From: Stratiolaelaps scimitus
Taxonomy: Eukaryota > Arthropoda > Arachnida > Mesostigmata > Laelapidae
Length of the DNA: 64,000 nt
Direction: 5' to 3'
Assembly (NCBI GenBank): GCA_019614645.1
Contig: JABWDB010000015.1
Span: 3,472,001 to 3,536,000 of the forward strand
A model generated the notes under the pieces. It had not been told where the DNA came from, searched no databases, and worked only from the letters and a program-made list of their open reading frames with translations. How positions within the stretch are numbered: the first letter of the stretch is position 1; each line of letters begins with the position of its first letter. This document shows positions 1 to 12,299 of this stretch, piece by piece. The position numbers and the translations under genes are program-made.

Positions 1-581
1 CGGCGCGCGAACGCTCGTTGCAGTCTCAAGAAGACTATAGGCCTTGTCGATGAGGGCGATGGTCATTAACGCTTACCCTTGGGGCACCAGGGCAAGTCAC
101 TGCGCGCGAACATGTAGGTGTTGACAAGAAGATGCTGAACCATCATGTGTATTACTATAATCATCGACTGGATCTTAATTCAAACATGCAATAATTAGGA
201 AGTATTTGGGAGGGAGATTTGTTGGGGACCGAGGCCGTCATTATCCCGAGAAAGGCGATCGCATTGCCTCTCCGCCTCTCTTAGTATAATGATTTGACAG
301 AGAAGCAATTGATATATAAATATCCGCTTGTAGTAACTTGTGGGACTATCCAATATAGTGATGGTTTCAAGGTGAAATGCTTATGTTTCAAATACATGTG
401 AAACAATCACCCAAAATAATCGCAATTCGATTCTCATGAGTGCTCTTGATTAAATTGTAGCCGAGCATTGTTCAATCAGCTTATTACATCACACGGATCA
501 GACATTATATTATATTACACCTTAGCATTGCCCAATAGGAAAGAAAACTGAGGATTCTTGTCAGGTACGAGTAAGGCAGAT

Positions 582-700
582 AATAAGCAAAGGTGGCCCC
601 GACAGGTCCTCATAGTAATACCTAAAAAAGGTTAAGAGCTGAGGCCTGTCAGATAAAAGGGGAACAGCTGAGGGTCAGCTCGAAAACAAAAAAATAGGAA
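582..700 (+). repeat. Retroposon tail family R1, copy 1
   Basis: Contains GGTCCTCATAGTAAT, GGTTAAGAGCTGAGGCCTGT and GGGGAACAGCTGAGGGTCAG, then an A-rich tail. Related copies lie at 1901-1944 (minus), 3058-3118 (minus) and 35684-35775 (plus). Family identity is unknown. Confidence 0.7.
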
Positions 701-1900
701 AGAAAACGGGGAGAGAGAGAGAGAGAGAGAGAACAGATGTTCCGATGACGACTTGAGTGGGCCAAAAACCCCAATCGACGAAAACAAATTCAAGACGCCC
801 ACACCTCATAGCCTCACAAACATAGTCCGAACCGCACTTTGGCTCATGGGCGTATGTACGATACGAGTGATACAATGCTTAACGAAATGCATATTCAGCT
901 ATGTATGTAACATACAACTGCAAGTACCATTTGACATAGCAGTACATATATAATAAATATATATATATGAGGAGATGACCTGCAATACAAATTGTTTTCA
1001 ATACTGCAGGTAATCTCGTCATAAACAAGGTTAGGTTAAGTGCACACACATCCACATATTCACCAACTATATGCATGGCCAGGTATAACAACAAATGCTC
1101 GTCACGCGCAAGAAAATACGTGGGAACTAGGCAAGCTCAGATTGTACCAATAAACCTGCGTCGGGGAGGGGAGAGGTGAGCGAACCTTTCTTCTTGCGGC
1201 TGAGACCTGGACATAATCGCTGAATCGAGCCTTTAAACCTGTGCCACTTCGGCCAGCGGCGGCACATGATTCTGCTCCTCAGCTTGCCGCTAACCTTGAT
1301 GCTCTGCCTTGACGCTGACCCGTATTCAACTGCAGGTAGACGACAACTGGCTGTCAACAAACTGCGTCGTTGTAACGGGTCAACAAAAAAAAAATTCGGA
1401 CCTTTCCCGCCGATTGGGTGCCCACGTGTCCAAACTCGCTCACCCGTCGACCTCGTGATGAGCCCAATGGGCATTTGTTTCGTCGCGAGAGGACGATAGA
1501 GGGGACCGCTCCGTCGTAAATTACGGTTCGACAATTCCTCTCCAAAGTTAGATAGAACGCTATCAGATCGAACCAGCGTGACGCCTGAAACGGATGAGAT
1601 TTTCGGCCTCGGCAAAAAGCAACCAACCGAAACCCATGTTATCTAGATGTCAGGGACCTTCACCGAATTGCCAGCCCTGCCAACCTTGTACATAAATTCG
1701 CTATCGGCAGAGCGCCTTCTCAGACCCTTCTGACTGAATGCTGCTGCTGCTGCGTGTGTCGCCGACATCGAGAGGCGTATTCGTGCTAGCGAAGCAGGGC
1801 TTGCTGGGCACTTTCGTCCAAGTGAAAGCTCAGACGAAGCGCCCCGTGGGTATGCATCTGGGCTCATCAGATGTATTATAGATAGTCGTTCATCTATACT
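701..1900. other. Intergenic stretch between inverted R1 copies
   Basis: Contains the (GA)n run, a short TA run at 955-968 and overlapping frames of up to 162 codons at 1127-1615 with no known domain. The flanking R1 copies are in opposite orientation with their A-rich tails facing inward. Confidence 0.5.
711..732. repeat. (GA)n microsatellite
   Basis: Pure GA run next to R1 copy 1. Confidence 0.9.
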
Positions 1901-1944
1901 TTTTTTTTTTTTGAGCTGACCCTCAGCTGTTCCCCTATCTGACT
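1901..1944 (-). repeat. Retroposon tail family R1, copy 2
   Basis: Poly-T followed by GAGCTGACCCTCAGCTGTTC and CCCTATCTGAC: the reverse complement of the last 30 bp and A-tail of copy 1. Confidence 0.7.
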
Positions 1945-3057
1945 TGATCTGGCGTTTGGCTGTGAAATATCGCGGGCGAAATCCGTGGGCAGTAAATAAT
2001 GATGAAGAGGGAGAGAGGGAGAGTTATTGTTATTTTCGATTATTTCTATTAATCGAAAATGCTATTCGTATTATTAATTTTTGTATTAACTATCTGAAGT
2101 AACTTTATTTGGAAGCTGAAAACGTATAAACGACGGCGAGAATGTAAAACCTCCCGTCCAAGAGTCATCGACTCAGGCGTGCAATGACGAATCACGGCGG
2201 TTTTCTGATCAGAAATCCTAAAGAGGAGGGGCCAATCATAAATCAGCGGGGGCCAGATTGAATTAATTGCTAACGTAGCGAAAACACAACATTTTCCCCG
2301 AATCAGCTCGTGACGAGATTAAAGATGTCAGCTTCTTACCTTGTAGAAACACAGGTCAACGATTAATGGGTCAACCATCACGGGACAGAATGTCGTTTTA
2401 AACAGGTTAATTAAATTAGAATAAATTTAGGACGCATAAGGCAAAGATCGAGATCCAATTGAGCGAAATTCGAAGTTAGTCTTGCGAAACACTAACCGCT
2501 GTGGGTCGAAACCACCTCTAGCATGGAAACATTAGCCGAGCCGTGTACTATGACAGGCAGAGACCAGTTGGTATGTCAATATTTGACACATTTAAGATGC
2601 CCCCAAGGTCGTACCGTGAAACGGAGCGCCCACTTGTGAAGGACTAACAGACTGCTGTAGCAATTAGCAAATTCGAGTTGCGTTACATCCACCGCTAGTG
2701 ATAATGGTAGTGTTGACAGAACATAATAATGTGTTAATCAAGATTCGTCAATGATAATTAAGATTCGCGTTTAATAGGTATCGAATAGGATCAATGTCTA
2801 ATGCTTGCAGACGCCTTGAACCGGCATGAATATCGCTACATTCTCATCTTACAGGCCGACCACATGGAAAAACCTTGCTTGGCAATGTACCACGTCTCTG
2901 CAAACTAATCAGCGCCACCTTCGCTATAATCGAAAAAAGTACTTTGTCGATTATTTTGGCTCGATGTAATTGCTTGACGTTTGAGGAGAAACAAAGTCAG
3001 GATAAGCCAATACAATCTATTGAGAACAGGTACATAACGAAATTCATTAGTTAACTG
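1945..3057. other. Intergenic stretch, nothing recognised
   Basis: AT-rich sequence with frequent stops; no gene, RNA or repeat family seen. Confidence 0.6.
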
Positions 3058-3118
3058 TTTTTTTCGAGCTGACCGTCAACTGTTCCCCTATCTGACAGGC
3101 CTCAGCTCTTAAGAACAG
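3058..3118 (-). repeat. Retroposon tail family R1, copy 3
   Basis: T-rich start, then GAGCTGACCGTCAACTGTTC and CAGGCCTCAGCTCTTAAG, complementary to the tail of copy 1. It abuts the SINE at 3144. Confidence 0.7.
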
Positions 3119-3143
3119 AGCTTCATTAGTTAGTTAGCCTAAA

Positions 3144-3297
3144 GTGTGGCCAAGTCTCCGGCCGTAAAAAGGCGAGGGCCGCATGTTCGAGTCCCGCGAC
3201 CTGGCGAGGACATATCGAGAGCTTAGGCATTGTACAACTTAAGCGGTTCCTTTAATACGCCAATAAAGCCATCTCCTTTTGCCTTTACCTTGCAGAA
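3144..3297 (+). mobile_element. tRNA-derived SINE, family A
   Basis: A-box-like TGGCCAAGTCTCCGG and B-box GTTCGAGTCC about 45 bp apart, followed by a short body and a tail CCAATAAAGCCATCTCC then (CTTTACC)-like repeats. The same tail recurs at 3793-3840 and the same B-box block at 25779. No target-site duplication was identified. Confidence 0.65.
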
Positions 3298-3565
3298 ATG
3301 ATACCTCCCGCAATGGACACTGGGGCAGGTGTCGCGGTGGGAACCGACCTTGAATAGATCACGGATCAAATGGTGATCTAAACGGTGATCTGTGTCCTTG
3401 GATGAGTTCAGTTTGGGTTAGGCTTAAACCAACAGAATGTACCGGTAAATCTTTATAGTGCCATCCTCTTCCTTGCCATTTGTGATATCCTGGTTGTGAC
3501 TTGGGCTGCTGTTAAACCCCGGGCTGAAACACCAGCAATAATGGGGCAGCTACTTCAGCCCCGGA

Positions 3566-3785
3566 TTTTCTTTCTTCGAATTCGCACTCCTCTCTGTCGT
3601 TATCGATCTCAGTGGATCTTCCCGACTTGGGAGCGTCTTAGAGGTCAAAATCACCGGCACGAAATTCTTGAACCACCTCTCAACCGCCCTATGAATGACA
3701 CATAATGGTCGAAGAGTATATTATGTATGCTGCAGTATTTGCAGCCGTGTCCTTCAAGCTCGAACTTGAATAAAAAAAATACTCT
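3566..3785 (-). mobile_element. Second, truncated copy of the 4.6-kb mariner derivative
   Basis: The reverse complement closely matches about 4775-5005. Shared blocks include CGACCATTATGTGTCA, GCGGTTGAGAGGTGGTTCAA and CGGTGATTTTGACCTCTAAG. It has the same TAA within the GDxDL motif as the other copy. The outer parts and terminal repeats were not found, so it is truncated at both ends. Confidence 0.75.
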
Positions 3786-3792
3786 TCCATAC

Positions 3793-3840
3793 AATTGCAG
3801 CTCCTTTAATAAACCAATAAAACCTTTACCTTTACCTTTT
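3793..3840 (+). mobile_element. 3' tail of a family A SINE
   Basis: CTCCTTTAATAAACCAATAA followed by (CTTTAC)n matches the end of the SINE at 3144-3297. The body is missing; the truncated mariner derivative lies directly upstream. Confidence 0.55.
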
Positions 3841-4607
3841 ACTCATTCGGGCTTTGTGTGCAATATAGACATCTAGAAAGTTCAGTAAACACTCTGCATG
3901 CATTATCGGAGAGGGCAACATTTGAGTTTCTTCCTTTATGTATTATAACCTTCCAATGGCTGGACTGGCAGAGAGATTGACGAGTAGAGAAATCGAGGTA
4001 GGTGCAGGACAGGACTTAAGCTGCAATTAGACCTCTTATATTTATCTCCCTGTGAAGTTTAGCGTTGAGAAAATTGTGATTTAAAATACTCGTATGATGT
4101 ATAATAGTTTACCCGAAGAATTACTCTTCTGGTATTAGTGTTTTATAAGGGACGTGCGTGTCATCGAATGCTTCTTAGATTGGTGCTGCACCCCTTGGTG
4201 TAAACATACTCCGTTTGTATACATGTTAATATGTCATGTTTCGAGGCAGGACATACTGCCTCCCACGTGACTGGAACAGCAACAGCAGCAGGTATGATAG
4301 AACAATTTTGGTGTCAACGAAATGCGGCGAACGGCGTTTGACGCTAACAAAATTCGACTTGGACCAAACTCCCTCGGTCAGGCAAGTTAAAGAGCTGTCT
4401 ACCAAACGGATCATATACTGCCATAGGCAAATACTACATAGATAACAGATGATCATGTACGCAGTTATAAGAAATTCGTCGGAACTCGGCCTCGCCGATC
4501 GAATTCGCGAAGAAATTCGCCAGCTATCTCCGTTTCTCGAAGCGATACTTGCGTTGGACATTAATCGTATGGCAAGAAAACAAATATTCAAATACTTATA
4601 ACATTTA

Positions 4608-5086
4608 GGGGTGGAAATATGCTTAGAGAAGTTTCTTTTGTAAAACAGCAAACAAGGTCAGACAATCCTTGACTATTGTTATCGGATGCTTGTCGAATAT
4701 ACTCATAGCGAAAAGGATCCACGTTGGTAGTTTAAAAACTTTTTCTTGAACAGGTAAAATGGAGCTGTCTCGTGGCGATGTTCGCGTTATTTTCTCATTC
4801 AAGTTCGTGCTTGGAGACACGGCTGCAAATACTGCTGCGGACCTGCATGAGGCTCTTCGACCATTATGTGTCACTCAGTTATATACGACGGTTGAGAGGT
4901 GGTTCAAAAATGTCGTGCCGGTGATTTTGACCTCTAAGACGCTCCCAAGTCGGAAAGACCCAATGAGATCGATAATGACAGAGAGGAGTGCGAATTCGGA
5001 AAATCCGGCGAAGTTTTGTAAACGAAAAAGAGTTACGAACATATTTGGTTTCCCCTTAGAATAGGGACAAAACATATTTCCACCCC
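4608..5086 (+). mobile_element. Non-autonomous mariner derivative with terminal inverted repeats
   Basis: A 479-bp element bounded by inverted repeats GGGGTGGAAATATG (4608-4621) and its complement (5073-5086), each flanked by TA (4606-4607, 5087-5088). It contains the start of a mariner transposase at 4759 (MELSRGDVRVIF, then GDTAAN and TVERWFKNV, the first HTH). The conserved GDxDL-x-D-x-P-x-S-x-RP stretch follows in another frame, with an in-frame TAA. The catalytic domain is missing. It can only have moved with transposase supplied in trans. Confidence 0.8.
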
Positions 5087-5717
5087 TAATATGATGATCA
5101 TGTCAATTTGCACTGGGCGAATTGATAACGATCGCTCCCATGAAAGCTTACCCGCCCGTTGGCGGACTCGCGTCGCTGGCGCAATGAAAATGGAACGTGC
5201 GTCTAACTTCTCCCTGCGATGAGCAAGGCCAGTGAATTGGCAGGATTGAGGTTGCGGTGCGGAACCGGCCAGCCTATTCGCTTGATGCCGTAATCGATAT
5301 TTGGAGAAGAAATGGGTTTGACCATGATGATCTCAGTCTAACACCTTGTACCCGACAGCTTCTTAAATTTCGGTATCTTCTAAAACGCACACTTTCTAGC
5401 AATATCCGACATAGAATATAGCATTAAAGCTAATGGCTATGTAGTAGGGTGGCAAAATTTCAAGCACTGCTTCACGGTAGTTTGTTGCCACAGTTGCCAT
5501 GTCCCATCTTCAATATTGGGTTCTGTTTAGGTTGCTTAAGAACTATGCCCCTTCCTAAGGGGCATATTTCTTTATTTGGCCGATGTAGTAACAATTTTCT
5601 ACACCAGTGAATTTAGCTCATCTGTATGTCTTAAATAACATTTACTAAGCAGGATTCTCTCAGAGTGAAATCGCGAAGTGAAACAACAAGAACACCAATA
5701 AGAATTCGTTTAAACGG

Positions 5718-5747
5718 CGGACAATATATATATAAATATATTGTCCG
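5718..5747. repeat. AT-rich hairpin, 12-bp arms
   Basis: CGGACAATATAT, loop ATATAA, then ATATATTGTCCG. It lies about 50 bp past the 3' end of the LINE fragment on its strand. Confidence 0.85.
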
Positions 5748-5798
5748 TCCCTTAGTTTCCTCCTGAGAGATCTCTGGCCATAGGGTTCAGTGAATGTA

Positions 5799-6443
5799 TC
5801 ATGTCACCTCCACGCCATACCGGTAGACATAGGTTAGATCTGGTCTCACGAGTGCCGTTGCCCGACGGGCCGTTCGCTTTCCCATAGCAGAGATGCAGAA
5901 AGACATGTCACCGGGAATTTTTCCTCTTACGATTTTAAAGGCAGGAAGGGCAGTCTGAACCCTGCTGATTTCACGGAGGCGAAGAAGCTCAGCATTATCT
6001 AAAATATCTGTAACGGCAGCACTGCGACGCCGATCGAAGATGGCCCTAAGTGCGTCGTTCTGCATGGTTTCTCCTTTGCGCAGCGTTCCCTGAAAGCTGC
6101 CACCCCAGATTGTGATTCCATAGGAAAGCAGAGGAATGAGTAACATCCTATACACCAGCAATAATCCCTCAATAGGTTCTCCAAGTTCTCTCAGGCGGCG
6201 CAGTGAGGCAATCACCGCATAACATTTTGGAGTAATTATCCGTGGGTGTTCATGCCATCTGAGTGTGTCTTGGAGAACAAGACCCAAACATTTGACAAAG
6301 GAAGATACCAGAACCGACGAATTGCATAACTGAACTTTGGTTGCAAGGCAGACGCTCACGGGGTGCACCGCGCTATCGGGCTCGACTGACCCGTTGCTGT
6401 TCTCACTCTTAAACACCAACCCGAATTCCGTTTAGTAACTCAT
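5799..6443 (-). pseudogene. LINE (jockey/CR1-like) reverse transcriptase, C-terminal fragment
   Basis: A 207-codon open stretch on the minus strand ending at 5799. It shows the thumb-side motifs of non-LTR reverse transcriptases: CLGLVLQDTLRWHEH, ASLRRLRELGEP, LLVYRMLLIPLLSYGITIWG, then MQNDALRAIF. The catalytic YADD and endonuclease parts are absent; an in-frame TGA lies at 6441-6443. It is a 5'-truncated, dead copy, as is usual for LINEs. The exact clade cannot be fixed from this piece. Confidence 0.85.
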
Positions 6444-7119
6444 CTCCAGCTCGACTCGGACACCAAAAAATGACTCTTGCCAGTTTAAATCAAGTAAAAC
6501 ATCTCTTGTATCGACAGACTGTTATCACCCCCATGTCTAAGCGGTAGTATCTTACATCTAACATCCGCCTTTCCCTAATTTCCCGACCGGTACCTCGGCA
6601 CCTCTCGCACTTTGCGAAGTCTATCCTACACGTTCATTGTACTGGCTTAGCCTACTATATAGACGCCTCCCTTTGGCAAGAGATGGTTTACTAAACCAAA
6701 AAGTATCACGAACGGGGCGAAATTCGAAAGGATCACTTTCAGCCAGATTTCTCTCTTCTTGCGTCTGGTATCAATATATATGATCGATATAGTCATTCCG
6801 CCTCAACAATAATAGTCGTACTTCCTGTGAATGGTGAACGGTTCAATGGTGTTTCAATACATTACAGTGCTGACAGGTTAACGGACACAGATCTCACGAC
6901 CTGAAGAGCTACATATACGTCTTCGAATTCGAATCGCGCAGGACATTTATGCTTTTGAAGCATTACGAAAATCGTTTCAAACCACGGCCCAGTCGACAAC
7001 ATCTCCACGGTAAAAAACCAACTAAAAAATATATGTAACCCTGTACACACATAAGTGTTTAGTCTTTAGTTTAGCACTTTTTCTCATCGACTAGTCTCAG
7101 TATACGCGAACGCACTCGA
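6444..7119. other. Intergenic stretch upstream of the LINE fragment
   Basis: No further reverse-transcriptase motif was found here on the minus strand, so the LINE is truncated at or near 6443. Confidence 0.5.
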
Positions 7120-7185
7120 AATGTGTAAATTTTCCGGGCTGACTTGCAGCAGACATTTAATGTCCACCGTACCTCGTTCGGAATT
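7120..7185 (+). repeat. Dispersed repeat R2, copy 1
   Basis: TTTTCCGGGCTGACTTGCAG, CATTTAATGTCCACCGTACC match a second copy 690 bp downstream in the same orientation. Family not recognised. Confidence 0.6.
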
Positions 7186-7807
7186 GCTTCATAAGACGTA
7201 CCCTTTTAAATGTGCAACGGTCGGAATCGAGGCCGTGTACCCATGTGTCTCCTCCGCTTGCACGACCGCCGAACACGAATGCGCCATGTCCCCGATGGCC
7301 CCTACATGACTTTCCGAACAAACCTCGTCATCAACCATACGTAGTATTTATTTAGTATTGCATACCGCACGCTTCAACCTATTGTATAACTTATTTTGAA
7401 CCATGTTCAGCAATTATTGCAAACCATCATTTGATGTGTCGATATACACTCAACAATTAGTAATTCGTTATAATGAAGGACATCGTTGTATTTCGACGTC
7501 GTCCGGTGACAATTCGCCGGCCAAATAAGGCCACGCTGAACTCTCTCACAAATATATCGATAGGCACAGTGGCCTGTCTTTTGTACACGCCTGAGTGCGA
7601 TACAGTATCGAGGTCGGCCGAAGAAGTAACAGCCACCTTCATTCGTGCAGCTGAATTCACAGCAAGATATCGCGAGAATTGGAAGGCGGAGCTCCCAGAA
7701 TGCGAAGTCACCCCCCGCCTGGCTAGCGCACACGAAACAACAACCATTGATCGCCACAATAATTTGCAGCCACGTCCGAGCGGCAAATTGGAACAGCTAC
7801 TGTGTCG

Positions 7808-7875
7808 CATTAAAATTAAACTTTTCCGGGCTGACTCTCAGCCAACATTTAACGTCCACGGTACCGCTTTCGCAC
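7808..7875 (+). repeat. Dispersed repeat R2, copy 2
   Basis: TTTTCCGGGCTGACTCTCAG and CATTTAACGTCCACGGTACC match copy 1 at 7120-7185. The open frames between the copies are probably part of a decayed element, but no known domain is visible. Confidence 0.6.
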
Positions 7876-9229
7876 TGTGTCGCATTAGTAATATCATTAC
7901 TATTATTATTATTATTATTCTTACGTTATTCTTATTGAAGATGTGAACTACATATTGTGTGGACATTATTGCGCTTATACTTCATGACGAATGTGCAAAA
8001 GTTCAATGCATCGTAAATGTATCTGAAATTACAACAGCGGAATGATACTGAGGAAACTAGAAGAGTACTTATAATAAATGAATAGTAAATTATCAATTTT
8101 TCTATTGGTTATTTTCTCTGTTGTCATACCCCATCGAAAACAAGTTGATGAACCCAATGTATCACTCCTAGACATTGCCCCTTTGAGCCATTGTTTGTGG
8201 TCCGAAATGAAGCAGTGTATTGTTCGCCGCAACCCACATCATTCTAGTTGCTGTCAAGATATTACATATTGGTCAATTATAAAAGTGGGCGATAATTGTA
8301 CCCGCTGAACGTGAAATACATCTAAGAACACACTCTTTCTACACAGTTGCTGGTTTTTTTTAAAGGGTAGCGTATATGTTCGATCCGAAAACTTGCCCAC
8401 AATTCGAAATGCTACTGATTACAATTGATACGTACTCAATCGAACGACTTTGAGGTGACCCTTTGAATTCATGTGTCTGATTCCGCCACGGGGCCGGCAA
8501 TTCGACTCCGGTACAACATGTACAATCTGGCTGATCGGAACGCCGAAGCGTATTGTTGCACTTGTGATCGCTATGGCAATTCAGAGGCGCGTTCTATATC
8601 GTTGTCTCTAAAAGCTACATTATCCCAGCCAGTTTCTGCTGTGACCTCCCGTCAACGAGTCGAAGAGGTGTGCCCATGATAGCTGTGTGGATCCATTTGT
8701 ATTGCTGCTTTCTGCGATCCCAGTCGACCCAGTAACCTGTACACATTGAGTTCAGTGCCGAAGTGATTAAGGCCATGATGCAGCATAAAATTGCTAACTA
8801 CGATCTCATGCTGATGGTCTGGTGGTCCTGGCCTTCCCGCTCGGATACACCATTGAGCAGCACGTCAAAAGTTCCTCGTCCAGCAAGAGCTCCTTGGTCG
8901 TTTTCTCGTTCTCCACAACCTGATTCCCTAATAAAATACTCATAGAAATAACTGAGTGTTAAGTGTTGAAGACCAGAGGTCACATAGGAGAACCGCTTAG
9001 GACCAGCTCAAATGAAAAATATGCCATTTATCTTCGGTCGGCTTCGTCTAAGCTCGGTTTATCTATAACATGACATAACATGGGTCGGCACGGTGATTGA
9101 CACTCTAGCACATTCATATTTTAACCACTCGCGCAATCACCACCGGGTATGCAGTATCGTGCGCGAAGTGGCCAAATTACAAAAGTACACCGCAGTGCAG
9201 GCTACTTAACTCTTCCCTGCCTTCAAAAC

Positions 9230-9370
9230 CTTAGGCGACCCCGTCCCCCTCACGGCCAACCTCTTACAGGGGATCTTAAACAGGCTGGTCCACTCAATGT
9301 GTGACCATCGAGCAGGGCCTTTCTTTTGCAGCGTCTTACCCTAGCCTTGAGGCAATGGCATCGCCTCCCT
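9230..9370. repeat. Dispersed repeat R3, copy 1
   Basis: CCCCCTCACGGCCAACCTCTT at one end and CAATGGCATCGCCTCCCT at the other resemble CCCCCTCACGGCAAATCTCTT and CAATGTCATCACCTCCCT at 16940-17075. An old diverged pair; identity unknown. Confidence 0.4.
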
Positions 9371-9456
9371 TGGGGCCGCCTCGACCTGAAACCCTGCCGC
9401 CTCCTAAAAACGCATCCAGAAAAAAGATCGCCCACGGCACCCGTACGCCGTTGTCT

Positions 9457-9482
9457 TTGGTGCTTGTAAGAACAAGCACCAA
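9457..9482. repeat. Perfect hairpin, 11-bp arms
   Basis: TTGGTGCTTGT, loop AAGA, ACAAGCACCAA. A tRNA T-arm-like GGGTTCGAGACCC lies about 50 bp downstream (9533-9545). Confidence 0.85.
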
Positions 9483-12299
9483 GTCGTACAGTTTCGCGTT
9501 CACTTCCTCAGTGATACCCGTAATTGGTGCATGGGTTCGAGACCCTTACCGTTGCACATTTGCATTTAAGGGGTCCGTCTTATGGAGCAATGCCGCAAGC
9601 AGATCAGCGCACGTTAAACATTAGCTGTGAGCCAGCTCGGCAAAATTAAAATGAACTCTATTATGATCACGAATCTATTCAGGCTGCTACTGTCATTCGT
9701 TAACTTCAGCATAACTTCAGCAGCAACGTCAGCAACATAACTTCAGCATAAAGCCGTTCAACGATCTGGATGCGAATTTCAAGAAGAATGTCACGATGCT
9801 AATGAGTTCCAAAAAAGCTTCCATCGCATTTGAATAGACGAGTATTTGAACTGAACTCAGCGAAAGCCGTTGGACAAAGTGTTGAGCATTATTAATTTCT
9901 TCGCTCATTTTTGGATCATTGAAAGTTGGTATGATTACGGTGTCAACCTTCGGCCGGGCTTCCTGGCGGCGTTCGCAACTTTTTCCGACACCGTTGGTTA
10001 AGAGACCATCTAGCGTTTGGTTGCACTCCATGACAATGTTTCTTGAATTCGCATTTAGTATCCGTTCCACACATCCTTCATCGAAACAAAACGAATGCTA
10101 TGAAGAGTAGGCAGTATTGCTTCGTCGGAGAGTTTTTCTGCAGTTCTTATGAGAAGATCTCCCTTCTGGAGAGATTCCCGTAAGGACCGAGGTTGTGCTC
10201 TCTTTGGCTCAAGAAGCCATTATGAGCGGTCGAGCCGGAGCTTACTTGCGCATAGGGCTGTCGTGCGCCGACGACCGCTAAATCGACTTCTCGAACCCCG
10301 CGGAACCTGCTTAAGGTCCTTGATCCTGTCCTAGACAGGCGTTTGTATGCGAACGTTGTCGCTAGAGGCTCGTTGAAAAAAACACACACATCTTGTAAGC
10401 AGAACTTTATCAGCGGCTTTCCAGAAGATAAGAAGGTGAATAAGGACGTCCCGATTTTGTTTTGTCACACTGATTATAGCTATCCTGCAAATTGGCGGCA
10501 GCTCGTAGCTCAACAGTTTACGTATGTAAATGAAAATGTCTAATATGAGAGCATCACTGCGTTGCTGTGTTTCTTGAGCGAGTTTCGATGGCACCTTCAT
10601 TTATTCGACAGGCTGTCACTCGACGATGATTTGCTGAGACGTTCGCGCAGACGTGAATGTATGACGCTTTGATCACTCATGTACTTGAAAGTCCCGTGAG
10701 AATTTGCTCAGCGCGGTGGCCTGTCCGGTGGCTACGTCCGTGGCTGACAACGCCGGACACCACAGGTCGCGCGGCGTGATAGCGTATGGGGAACATAAGC
10801 GTTGTGAACTCTGCAGTTCCGTCGATAATCAACAAATCAAATCTTCATATTTACCATTACCGTGAATATCCGCCGCCACGAGATGGACACCGCGCTAATC
10901 AGGTTTACCACTGACGAGACTAATTAAAGATATCATTTTCGTTTGATTAGCCCTTCACTCGAATGATAAGTATGTTGTTTTGAGCATGTCGTCCTGCAAT
11001 TGCACCCGTTGCAGAGAGAGTTAATGTCGCAAACAGTTGCTTAGATTTTGTGGCCGTCGAGCTTTATGGGACTTTTGCAGAGTGTATTTGTATGATCTAG
11101 CGCCAAACGTTAATTAATATTTCGTTCAAAAAGAACTGAAAGTTAAGCCTAAGTAATGTATACGTCTAGTGATTGGAAGCTGCTGTCATCGCAATCGGAA
11201 TTGTTTCCGAAATGTGTCAACTGAATTCAACATCAACCATTGAGTTCGTCAAATCGATAATCGGCAAAACCGCAAAAATTGAATCCGAACGGACAATTGT
11301 TGTTGTTGTATGTGTGATAATGAAGACTGATTTCTGAGCGGCTCGATCCTGATAGTGAGCTATGGCGTCCACACTTCGCAATTTGACAACGTGACCTTTG
11401 AGTGACGACATGGCTCATCTCACTTGGCTCTGAGGGAGGCTACAGGTCAAGTCAACGGTTGCCCGTATCAACAACGATTGCCTCAATTCTCTTCGGTCTG
11501 CGCTTTGTCTTGGAACAATCCCCTGTGGTCGGCATTGCCACGAAGAACATGCGCGTGTCTGTGGATTTGCGTAAACCTGCACACTGCGGGCTTGTCGTAT
11601 TTTGCCTGCTTAGGTCACGTCCCCATCCCACACGCTTGTGACGCATCACTCACAATCTTATGACGCATCCGGGCTGAGTCGGTCGGGCCGCCACCGTACG
11701 GGGGAGTTTCCTACGTCGATCTGAGCCCTCTCCCATCCACTGACGGCTGCGATCTGAGCTACCGACTACGTAAGCGGAACGGCGGATGAACTTTCTCTTC
11801 GCCGTTCTCACTGCTTTTCTGACTCATATGTAACTTCTACTTGAAACCTTATGCGCAAACAATTGGCCTAACTGTCGGCGCGTCTAGCCCCACCTAGTTC
11901 TTAGCACTTGCCCCTGTTTGATTAGTTGCAATTAAGCGATTCTCGGCCTTCTTCCTCTTCATCCTACTCGATTATATATGCTATACGTTCAATAAGACGA
12001 TATCAGCTCGTTGGGGCCCAACAAGGGCGATTTGTGATTTTTTTTTGTATCTCTTGGTACACAAAATATAGATCGCATGAAGGTCCATGCAAGCGGCTAT
12101 GTATTACCGTACCTAAATAGGATACTTATCGATCGATTGGGGTCGACATGCTGAAAAAAAAGTACGATTGGACAAATTTTCATATGGCTGTAGTAAGTGG
12201 TTTTGAGGAGTTGTTTTTCTTTCGTTTGTATCTACTAGAATCTCATCTTCCAGTGGTTTACCATTGCCATTACCACGGCAGGTACATGATATTCCATAG

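Larger units (their letters stand above)
8000..12299. other. Intergenic stretch, no gene seen
   Basis: Short frames only. It contains the R3 repeat copy, the 9457 hairpin and scattered old repeat-like sequence. No protein family recognised. Confidence 0.55.
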
